Of a stretch of 48,551 nucleotides of DNA, positions 1-9,100 are shown one piece after another. The position numbers and the translations under genes were made by a program. How positions within the stretch are numbered: position 1 is the stretch's first letter; each line of letters opens with the position of its first letter. Origin of the DNA: an uncultured bacterium (GTDB lineage Bacteria; Cyanobacteriota; Vampirovibrionia; Gastranaerophilales; Gastranaerophilaceae); the NCBI GenBank assembly GCA_902767275.1, contig CACXGY010000058.1, forward strand, positions 1 to 48,551, written 5' to 3'. The notes below the pieces were generated by a model. It did not search any database and was not told where the DNA came from. It saw nothing but the letters and a program-made list of their open reading frames with translations.

Positions 1-13
1 ACACTTAGTTATT

Positions 14-34
14 GTTGGGTTTCACCCAACCTAC
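14..34. repeat. Hairpin repeat GTTGGGT-TTC-ACCCAAC plus CTAC
   Basis: The sequence shows a perfect 7-bp inverted repeat around a TTC loop (14-30) followed by CTAC. An almost identical copy in the same orientation lies at 47852-47873, and a related inverted form at 47749-47773. Short hairpins of this GTAGGTTGGGT type are common dispersed repeats in cyanobacterial and some other genomes. Calling it a REP-like element is inference. Confidence 0.6.
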
Positions 35-234
35 TTTTTTAATATTCTCATATTCTCTGTTCTTTCTTAAACTACTCAAAAAGTGACTTTTCTTGCACTT
101 TTTTACTCATTTTTGCACTATTCTTGCATCCTATTTCACATTATTGCACCCATAAGTTTTTGTCGGGTTGAAACCAGACCTATTCACTGTCTTTCCCAAA
201 ACGTAAACAAATCTATATAGACAATAAATTTTTC

Positions 235-263
235 TAGGCATAATGAATATTTTGTGATATAAT
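235..263 (+). promoter_or_regulatory. Extended -10 promoter
   Basis: The -35 box is TAGGCA (235-240), followed by a 17-nt spacer and TATAAT at 258-263. The -10 is preceded by TG plus one base, the classical extended -10. Transcription is expected to start at about 270. It would make the leader or small RNA ending at the terminator at 397-442, and by read-through the RTX-like gene at 473. Confidence 0.7.
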
Positions 264-269
264 TTGTTT

Positions 270-442
270 ATGAAATTCGGCTGGGATAAAGAGGTAACTA
301 TATAGTGACAACTATATCTGACAAATATATAACCTTTAATATCTCTGGAATACTCATGATTATAGAAAGCAAGACAGGTATTATCTATAAGTTTAGAAAC
401 CGATTTTTGAGTTGATTTTTTCAACTTGAAAATCGGTTTTTT
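270..442 (+). ncRNA. Candidate small RNA or attenuator leader
   Basis: This is the stretch between a strong promoter and a strong terminator, about 173 nt. It contains two local hairpins: ATATAGT pairs with ACTATAT at about 299-316, and TTATAGA (360-366) pairs with TCTATAA (384-390). It also contains an 11-codon ORF starting exactly at the predicted start site (ATG 270, stop TAG 303-305; peptide MKFGWDKEVTI). It fits no riboswitch family I know and resembles 6S RNA only in size. It could be an independent sRNA, or a leader whose terminator controls the gene at 473. Transcription is inferred only from the promoter and terminator. Confidence 0.4.
397..442 (+). terminator. Rho-independent terminator or attenuator
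   Basis: A stem of about 19 bp with two G-U pairs is built from AAACCGATTTT plus AGTTGA and its complement, closed by a T-rich loop and followed by a run of six T. It ends 30 nt before the ATG at 473, so it could terminate a short RNA or attenuate the downstream gene. Confidence 0.75.
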
Positions 443-598
443 GTACAAAAATTTAAGAAGGAGAAATAAATTATGGCGAAAAAGAAAACTACTAAAATTA
501 CAAACAACACTCCATAAATTGATATTAATTTTAATTCTAAAAACATTAATTACGAGTTAGCAACTACTGCAAATACATCAGTTACATTTAAAGTAAAC

Positions 599-2206
599 TT
601 GGATAATGCAAAGTATAAAGGATATGCATATAAAGTAAAAGACGGAAACGATTTAAAAGTTGTAACCGTATATACCGATAAAACAACAGATGCATTTAAA
701 AAACAGGTTACAACAACTATCGTTGACTATTATAAACATAATGAAACCTATTCAGGGGATACGGCTACTATAGGAAATACAACCGGTGTAACAAAAGATA
801 ATAATAAAATTTATGATTTAAAAAGTTCAAACACTCTTTCCTCAATAGGCAATTTGGTTGGAAGTGATAAAAACGATAAAATCAATCTTAAATCAGGCGG
901 AGTAAATTATGTTGATTTTAACGGAAATGACAACTATGACGTTAAAATTTGGTATAGTCCGAAAGAACAAAGTTCTATAACAGATTTTAAAGGAAATGAT
1001 AAATACGCTTTTTCCGTCCTTGAGTCAATAAAAGTTGATACAACAGACTATGGCGAAAGCACATTAACAACGTCCTTAAAATCGAAAAATGTAAAAGATT
1101 ACTCAGGAAACGACAGTTACGATATTAAAGATAATGCCTATGTTTATATAAATGATTACGCAGGAAAAGATAAATATAATGTTAATAGAGCCTATTCAAA
1201 TTCTATGATTTACGATTGGGGCGGGGCTGATAATTATAATATTAAAAATACTGCTATCACTATTAGAGATTACGGTGCAAATGATACATATAATGTTTTT
1301 GATTCAAAAGTAACGATAAATGAAAACGTTAAAGGCGGAAGTGAATTTGGTTCGGCAGGCAATGATAAATACAATTTAAATAATTTAAAAAGGGGTTCCA
1401 AAATTAATGATAAGCTTGGAAATGATACATATACCATAAATTCAACAATAGGAACAAAATCGGGCAATACTACTACATGGGGTTTAGATTTAACTGATTT
1501 TACAGGTAATGAAACATACAAAGTAAACGGCTCGCAATATGTATCACTGGGTGATAATGCGGGAAATGATAAGTATATTGTCAATAATTCCGATAATGTT
1601 AAAATATCTGATAGTATAACCAGCGGTAATACCGGCGGAAAAGATACATATACTTTAACAAATGTAATTAATTCAAGTATTACCGATTATTATGGTAATG
1701 ATACTTACAAATTAAATTCCCTATATGATACAAACATCAATGATTATTATGGCGGGGCAGATAAATATACCTTAGTTGATTCTATTGGTGTTAAAATTAC
1801 CAATCAGGATAATTATGGTTCAGATGTAAAACCAAAAGACCAGATTGATAATTTTACCGTTAAAAATTCTGCTGAAATCACTATAAACAGTGATTATGGT
1901 AATGATAAATTCAACATTTCAAACCAATCCCACAGAATAAAACTTTTTGATACGGCAGGGAATGAAAACTACACAATAAAAGATACTTCTCTTGTTAAAA
2001 TCAATGATGACAAAGGGGATGATAAGTATAATTTCACTAATGTTGATGGTATTTCAATATACGCAGGTGATAAAAATACAGAAGAGGGTTTCTTAGACTA
2101 TAGTATTATAGATAATGACGGAAATGATACCTATACGTTTAAAAATTCTAAATCTATACGCTTGTGGGATGAAGCAGCAAGTGATAATGAAAAAAAATAC
2201 TTATAA
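599..2206 (+). CDS. 5' fragment of the broken RTX-like gene
   Basis: This is the open stretch after the TAA at 515 (open from 518). The first nominal start is TTG 599, which has no ribosome site and lies inside sequence that continues the protein pattern upstream. It ends out of frame just after the A8 run at 2190-2197. It is probably not translated as an independent protein. Confidence 0.35.
   Translation: MDNAKYKGYAYKVKDGNDLKVVTVYTDKTTDAFKKQVTTTIVDYYKHNETYSGDTATIGNTTGVTKDNNKIYDLKSSNTLSSIGNLVGSDKNDKINLKSGGVNYVDFNGNDNYDVKIWYSPKEQSSITDFKGNDKYAFSVLESIKVDTTDYGESTLTTSLKSKNVKDYSGNDSYDIKDNAYVYINDYAGKDKYNVNRAYSNSMIYDWGGADNYNIKNTAITIRDYGANDTYNVFDSKVTINENVKGGSEFGSAGNDKYNLNNLKRGSKINDKLGNDTYTINSTIGTKSGNTTTWGLDLTDFTGNETYKVNGSQYVSLGDNAGNDKYIVNNSDNVKISDSITSGNTGGKDTYTLTNVINSSITDYYGNDTYKLNSLYDTNINDYYGGADKYTLVDSIGVKITNQDNYGSDVKPKDQIDNFTVKNSAEITINSDYGNDKFNISNQSHRIKLFDTAGNENYTIKDTSLVKINDDKGDDKYNFTNVDGISIYAGDKNTEEGFLDYSIIDNDGNDTYTFKNSKSIRLWDEAASDNEKKYL
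2190..2197 (+). other. A8 homopolymer at a frame break
   Basis: Eight A follow GATAATG. Eight A lead to a stop four codons after the tract begins (E-K-K-Y-L-stop). Seven A would read E-K-N-T-Y-N-L and rejoin the repeat pattern exactly where another repeat is due. Confidence 0.75.
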
Positions 2207-2225
2207 CTTAACTTCAAGTTCAGTA

Positions 2226-3032
2226 ATGTATATATATACAAATCAATATTCAGAAAAGTATTCGACAGACACCTATAATATAACATCAGGCAAGTCTACA
2301 TATATAATAGATTACGGCAAATCAAACGATATTTACAATGTTAAAGGTTCTTCTATTACAAATATTCAAGATAAAGACGGAAGTGATACATACACAATTA
2401 AAAATTCTAACAATGTAACTATTACAGATAGTTGCAGCACAAATGTTTCCGGTTTAGATGCCAGTCAATATGATAAAAACGTATATAATATTATAAATTC
2501 TACTGCGTTTAAAATTGAAGCAGGTACTACAACGAGTAGGGCATCAATTGATACATACAATATTTCAAAAAAATCATCAGGAACAATTCTTGACTATGAC
2601 GGAAGAAATGATATTTATAAAATTGATAAATTGAATGGTGGTATCAAAATTACTGATTACGCCGGAACGGATACTCTTACCATTACCGGTGCAAAAGCAA
2701 ATAACCTAATATTTATGGCAGATATTGACAAAAATGGCAATATTGATACTAATAAGAGTATGTATATCTATGATAAAAAAGACCACGGATATGTAAGACT
2801 TGGAAGTTATTATTACGGTGATGATTGGAAGATTGATACTATTAAAGCGGGTAAAACCGAAGTTCAAGGTAACATCAAATCATTTGATACATATACTACA
2901 AATGCTATCAAGAATGCAGTTTCTGCCTTTTTAACAAGCGGAAACGGCAAAGATTACGGTTCTATTGATAAAGTTTTAGATACTCATAATGCTAAACTAA
3001 TCAACGAATTAGTTGCTTGTTTTTCAAAATAA
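2226..3032 (+). CDS. 3' fragment of the broken RTX-like gene
   Basis: This frame continues the D-x-Y-N-I repeats right after the A8 tract. The first in-frame ATG after the shift is at 2226 and has no ribosome site, so it is more likely the separated 3' part of the gene at 473. It ends with the shared C-terminal module (2655-3029): D-Y-A-G-T-D-T-L, a central D-K-N-G region, then a helical tail. Confidence 0.35.
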   Translation: MYIYTNQYSEKYSTDTYNITSGKSTYIIDYGKSNDIYNVKGSSITNIQDKDGSDTYTIKNSNNVTITDSCSTNVSGLDASQYDKNVYNIINSTAFKIEAGTTTSRASIDTYNISKKSSGTILDYDGRNDIYKIDKLNGGIKITDYAGTDTLTITGAKANNLIFMADIDKNGNIDTNKSMYIYDKKDHGYVRLGSYYYGDDWKIDTIKAGKTEVQGNIKSFDTYTTNAIKNAVSAFLTSGNGKDYGSIDKVLDTHNAKLINELVACFSK

Positions 3033-3060
3033 TAAAATATCTTGAAACATAAATAATAAA

Positions 3061-3094
3061 ATTAAACAGGAAGCGATATCGTTTCCTGTTTAAT
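3061..3094 (+). terminator. Terminator after the RTX-like gene
   Basis: A 17-bp inverted repeat with one non-canonical pair centres on GATATC (arm ATTAAACAGGAAGCGAT). It lies about 30 nt after the stop at 3032. The following tract is T-rich but not a clean run. Confidence 0.6.
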
Positions 3095-3111
3095 TATTTA
3101 GTTAATAAATA

Positions 3112-3145
3112 AAAAACCACCTCTTACATACAAGAAGTGGTTTTT
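3112..3145 (-). terminator. Terminator of the giant adhesin gene
   Basis: The stem AAAAACCACCTCTT pairs with AAGAAGTGGTTTTT around a 6-nt loop, with 13 of 14 pairs. On the minus strand it lies 5 nt past the adhesin stop and ends in a T run. The A and T flanks make it potentially bidirectional. Confidence 0.8.
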
Positions 3146-3150
3146 ATAGT

Positions 3151-6100
3151 TTAAAGTGATGAAATACTGTTTTTCATTGCTTTTATCTTTTTCATATATT
3201 CATACATTATAGAATTTGAAATCTCCTCAGGAATATCTAAAAATTCAACTGTTGCTTTATCAACATGAATTTCTTTTACTTTTGCCTCAACATCAACATC
3301 GATATCATTAAATTTAAGTTTAATATTAACTCCTTGACCTACTTTCAAATCCTTAGCATTAATTATTGCACCTGTTCTCGACACTTCATATATTTCATCA
3401 TCAGGGAGCAATCCATAACCTAATGTATTAAACACTAATGATACTGATTTATTATAATAATCATTTTTTCGTTCAAGTTCTTTATATACATCTTTATTAT
3501 GCTGTCTTATCGAGGTTTCTTTAAATGTTAAGTTTACGAAACTATTCTCGCTGCTATACATGTTGACCAAGTGATATGGATCGAAATCAACAACAGGTGC
3601 AGATGTGTGCATAACAGTCGAGTCTGATAACTTCATCGAGAATGACCCTGTTTTTTGAGTATACAATTGCATATCGGAAGGAACAATTCTTCTGAAATCA
3701 TTATCAACAACTGCCAGTTTCGAACCATTTCTAAACTCTGCATAATTATTTATATATCCATCTTCAACCGTTAAGTTTGTATCGTGCGTATTCACATAAG
3801 CATCATTTGCATATATTGTATCGACTGATACTCCTCTATCGGTATCGACATAATCATTTACCGATATAACTACATTATCTGCCTTGAAATCATAACCGTA
3901 GAACTTAGTTCTATCATCTTTATTCTTGAACTCATCAGGAATATTTGTCTTTGATTTTTGAGTTATATATTTTGTTCTTCGAGGGTTCGATACAACCTCA
4001 TTGACAATGTCTTTATCAACACCGAGTATATCCAATGAAATTGGTTCTCCTTCTCCATAAGCATTGATACCTTTAGCCTTGTAAACTTTAGTAGAATCCC
4101 CGCCAAAGTCTTCATCTGTATAAGTTTTATCAGTTTGCTTATATCCGTTTGGATTTTTCTTAGTTGAAACATTTGAATCAGGTGCTTTTGACGAATTTGC
4201 ATATATATTATCAGCCATCAAAGTAACATCTGCAAGTCTTGCTCCATCAGGATAATACTGAGTATTTTCCCCATGGTTACCTTTTACATAGGCAGAATAT
4301 ATCTTCAAATTAGAATCTGCTCTTCCCGAATTTTCCATAGCATCAAGAACTTTTATTACAACATAATTCGGAACAACACTCTTTGAAGGATCCTCAGGAT
4401 TTTCTCCAAACACTAAATCATCATGCGGATTTAACATATCATTGAATGGTTGAGTGTTTCCTTTTACAGAAGAACCCGGCATTCCTAAATCCATTATCGT
4501 AAGATTTTGTGCTTTTTGAGTGATACTCAAACCTTTACCCGCTGTTATTTCCCTAATAACAGCATCTGATTCTAAATCTAAACCAATATTTCCACGTTTT
4601 GATATCAATTGATAAATCTTTGTTTTTTCACTTGAATTAGAACGACCTGTAATATTAATATCATTTTCCGCCTCAAAACTAACTGATGATTGAGGATTAA
4701 TAGCCGTATCCTGTTTATATACGAATTTCTTATCTTCTGTTCCGATTTTGTCACTGGATATTACAGATATATTTTGTCCTGTAACCGCTGCTGTATCTGC
4801 ACTCGCTTTATTATATACCGAATAGCCTATAAAATATTCTTCCTCCTTAGGAGTAGGTCTAACATCTGCTTGTTTCCAATCTGCTGCTGTCAATATCACA
4901 TTTCCGTCTGATGTAATATCTTTAACATTCAAATCAGAATCTTTTGCTCTGATATTGATTAATCTTGCATCAGTTTTATCATTATTTGTTGCTTTTGCAA
5001 CTACATTACCTGCAACATTTATATTTATAGACTCTGTGAAATCTCTTGTTTGTGCATCTATACTAAATCCCGGTTTATCATTATTAGTTGTACCAATATC
5101 GCCATCTTTTACCTCAATAGTCAGATTGTCCGTTGTTGATATCAACGTTTTATATGCATGATTAACATTTCCTAAATCATGATTTGAATGATTAGAACTT
5201 TGCGAATCTACAATTCCATTTAAAATATTACCGTTAGTTTGAATAATATTAATATTACCGCCTGTTACATCAATATAATTATCATTATACGAATTATATT
5301 CTCCGATTAATATATTTGAATCTCTGTTTGTAATATTAACATCAGCATCCTTGCCTCTTATATATCCTTTAACACTAATTCCGTCTAATCCTGTATTAGA
5401 GACAGTCATATCCCCATTGTTATCCAAAATATAACCTGATAAAGCAACATTTATACCACCTGAGGTGTTTTCTATATTCATATCCCCGTCTTTATCGACA
5501 ACAGAGCCTGAAACAGTTATTCCGTCAGAGCCTGTGTTAGAGATTTTAATATCTCCTTTATCATCGACTATCTTACCTGTACCGACAACATTTATGCCAC
5601 CTGAGGTGTTTTCTATATTCATATTACCTGATTTATCAGTTATTGTTCCTTCTACAGATATTCCTTCTGAACCGGAATTAGATATACTTACATTACCTTT
5701 ATTATCTTGAACGTAACCTGTAGAAGTTATATTTAACCCGCCTGCAATAGTATTTTCTATTGCAATATTTCCATCATTTCCGATAACCTTACCCGAAACT
5801 GACACATCTCCTTGTCCGCTATTAGATATTGAAATATTTCCTATCTCACTACTATCAGACATTTTAACTGTTTGATTATTTATAATACCTGATTGACTAA
5901 GTACAAAATCCCCTGCATTATTTTTAGAAATACCAATATTACCGGATTTAGCAATAATCTTACCTGATACAGACAAATCCTTTTCGGATGTATCAGATAT
6001 AGTTATATTGCCTAAATCATCTTGAACAATGCCTGATACACTCATTCCGCCTTTTGTATTATTAATAATTGCATTGCCCTCTTTTGCACGAACAATACCG

Positions 6101-9100
6101 CTTATAACAGCACCATCAACACCATAATTAGATATTTTCAAATCTCCTTTATCATCAACTACATTGCCTGATATAGAAATATCTTTTCCGCTGTTTACAA
6201 TATTTGTTTCGCCGTCTTTGACTCTGATTGTTCCTTTGAAATCAGCACTACCGCCGGAATTAGATATGCTGACATCCCCTTTATTATCTGTGATATATCC
6301 GGAAGAAGCCAATGTTATTCCACCTTGAGATGTAATTGACATATCTCCTTCTTTTCCGAGTATTGTTCCGGATACATTGATTTTTTCATAACTGTTATTT
6401 GAAATCAAAATGTTTCCTTTATCATCTACCAAATAACCGGATATATTCAAACCTGCATTTTCAGTATTAGTATTTGTATTAGAAATATTTAAAACCCCGT
6501 CTGTAACATGGACATTTCCCGAAATATCAAAAATTTCTCCTCTGTTAGTTAATATGACATCGCCTTTATTTATACTATTCATATTTCCTTCAATACTCAG
6601 ATTTTTACCGTCATTTATCACAGAAATATAATTATTAGGATTATCCGTTGTATTATTTATTATGGCATTTGAAGTTATTCTCAAATTACCGTCTTTATTA
6701 TAAATATCAACATTTCCGCCTTCATTTTTCACAGAACTTGCTATTTCTGTATAATTACCATTATTAGTTATTACTGTGTTACCGCCTTTGTTTGTAATAT
6801 TGCCGACTATTCTTGTCTGAGCATTAGCATTTTTAACAGTAACATTGCCGCCGACATTATCTATCGTTCCGGTTACTTCAGTAATCGCACCCTTGTTTTC
6901 TACTGTTGTATTACCGTTTTGGTTAATTATACTACCGCCAACGAGTGCTTGACCGCTACCCGTATTTAAGACATTTACATTACCTGAATTAACATTAATT
7001 GATGCGGTAGATTCTAATTTTTCACCATCATTTATAATACTTATTCCGCCATTTTGATTATTAGTTATTGTCCCTCCAATCAAATCCATATCTTTATTTG
7101 CATTCTTAATTACAATATTACCCAGTCTTGCTGATACTGTACTGTTATCTAATTTTAAACCATCTGTTACAGATTGATTATCAATAAGAATAGCCATTAA
7201 CGTTTCTGTTGTTCCGTCTGAAACTGCTTTTCCCGTACCAAAGGTTTGAATTGTTGTTTTAATATCAAGTTTTTCCGCATTTTCACTGTTTATAATTGAT
7301 ATCATTCCACTTGCGGACTTATCTGCTTCATTGTGAGATATTACAGATGTAATAGTCATATCCCCTTTATTATTAATGATTTCTATATCACCATTCTGAT
7401 CACTAATAGAACCCACTATTTGAGCAACACCGTCTTGAACCACAGTATAACCTAAATTAGCACTGTTACCATTATTCACAATTTTCACATTTCCATTTTT
7501 ATTTTTTATAATACCGTTTAAAGTTAAATTGGCTTTTTCTGTTGACTCGGAATAATAAGAATTATTTGTTATGATTATATTACCGTTATCGGCTGTAATT
7601 TTAGAATCGTCTGAAGTTGTCAATCCTTTTGATTCAATCGAAATATTCCCGTTTTTGTTATATATAGAAGAATCTCCAATAATATTAGTTTGAGCATTAC
7701 TTAAAATATCAATCTTTCCGTATTTTTCTTCTATATTACCCAATATATTTAATGCTCCGTTGTTATTATTTTTTATATAAATTCCGTCAGTGCTTATTAC
7801 TTCTGTATTAGTATTTGTGCCGACAAAATGAGATATAACACGATCATTTATTAAATTACCGTTAATATTTAAAGCCTCTGAACTGTTACTGTCTATTTCC
7901 AACTTATAATTCGCTGTAATGTTGCCATTTATATTACCTTGACCTCCATCAAGCATAATCTTTGTAGTCCCATCAGCCACAATAGAATCAATAACCTGTT
8001 GAACACCGTCAACTTTCGCTTTTTGCTGTGTTATTTCTAAACCATTTTTAGCAGTTATATTTAATATACCTGAACTTTTATCCGGATAATCAATAATAGT
8101 TTTAGTATTATTTTTAATAACTCCATCTAAAACTAGTTTTCCTTGTGATGTAATATTTGTATTAGCATAATCAACTTTGTTGATTATAACCTGCGAACCT
8201 TCTTTTTGTATTACATCAGAATCTAATCTCCCTGATACAGGATTATTTTCTATATTTTTTACATTTAATGTTGCATTTGTTTTATTATCTATATTTATAT
8301 TCTTATATCCATCTGCAAGTATAACGGTTCCTGACAGAGATTCTGTTTCTGCTGATATACTAATCAAATTACCTGAATACTCGGATAAATTGTATAAATA
8401 TATTTGACCGTCTTGATATATCGCCTTTATATTACCCAAGTTTATTCCATCATTCAAATACGGGGTCAAAGTATTTCCGCCTAAATTGATAAGATTTTTC
8501 TCTTCAGATGTATTATCAAAAATAAGATTTTCAGGTTTTATCATATCATCAGTAATAACTATACTTCTGTTAGAATATCCTGCTTGGACAGTACCTTCTA
8601 TATTAATTTCTCCGGAAACATCAAATATAAGATATGTAGCCAGAGATACACTGCTGCCACCAAAAATATAATCATTTGGACCTATCTTAAACGGAGCACC
8701 TTCGCCATAATTTAATAAAGCGACTAACCCATTGGAAGATACCACATTTTTCTTGGCAGAATCTATCTTCTTGCCTAATACTCCAATATCTCCGCTTTCA
8801 TTCCATAAATTAAGGTCACCGCTTGTAGAAACATCACCAATTATAAAAATATCCGGTTGCTGTGTCGGGTGAGGAATTTTAAATGTACTTGCAAAAGGAT
8901 GATAAATATCATAGTAATTATTAATTGTAATACCTGTATACGTGCCTGCACTATTTTTATTGGTATAGTGAACACCTGCTGTCGGAAGGCTGTCAAAACT
9001 TCCGCCATTCAACATATAAATATACGCTGCCGAACCGCTGACTGCTTGCTGCTTATTTAAAAACTCACTATGATTTTTACCTTGTATAAACAACCCTGCG

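Larger units (their letters stand above)
473..3032 (+). pseudogene. RTX-like tandem-repeat exoprotein, nonsense plus A8 frameshift
   Basis: The best start is ATG 473, behind the strong ribosome site AAGGAGAAATAA. Its frame reads MAKKKTTKITNNTP, then TAA (515-517), then continues open in the same frame to 2206. At the A8 run 2190-2197 the frame breaks; the same repeat pattern resumes one frame over and runs to 3032. Reading A7 there, and any sense codon at 515, gives about 852 residues. Most of it is divergent repeats of roughly 20-30 residues of the form D-x-Y-N-I with N-S-x-x-I-x-I-x-D-Y-x-G-N-D, resembling degenerate RTX or beta-roll repeats without the canonical GGxGxD. From 2655 it carries the C-terminal module shared with the proteins at 26958 and 30266. 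There is no signal peptide. It is either decayed or phase-OFF; the nonsense codon favours decay. Confidence 0.65.

Noticed and set aside
131..448. 105-codon minus-strand ORF
   Set aside because: It starts inside the terminator at 397-442, has no convincing ribosome site, and lies opposite the promoter and leader RNA.
1270..1584. 104-codon minus-strand ORF
   Set aside because: Shadow of the repeats of the RTX-like gene, with a repetitive translation of the same periodicity.
5200..7750. Regularly spaced short repeats considered as a CRISPR array
   Set aside because: The periodicity is in codons of an open reading frame, with diverged units and no constant repeat and unique spacer pattern.
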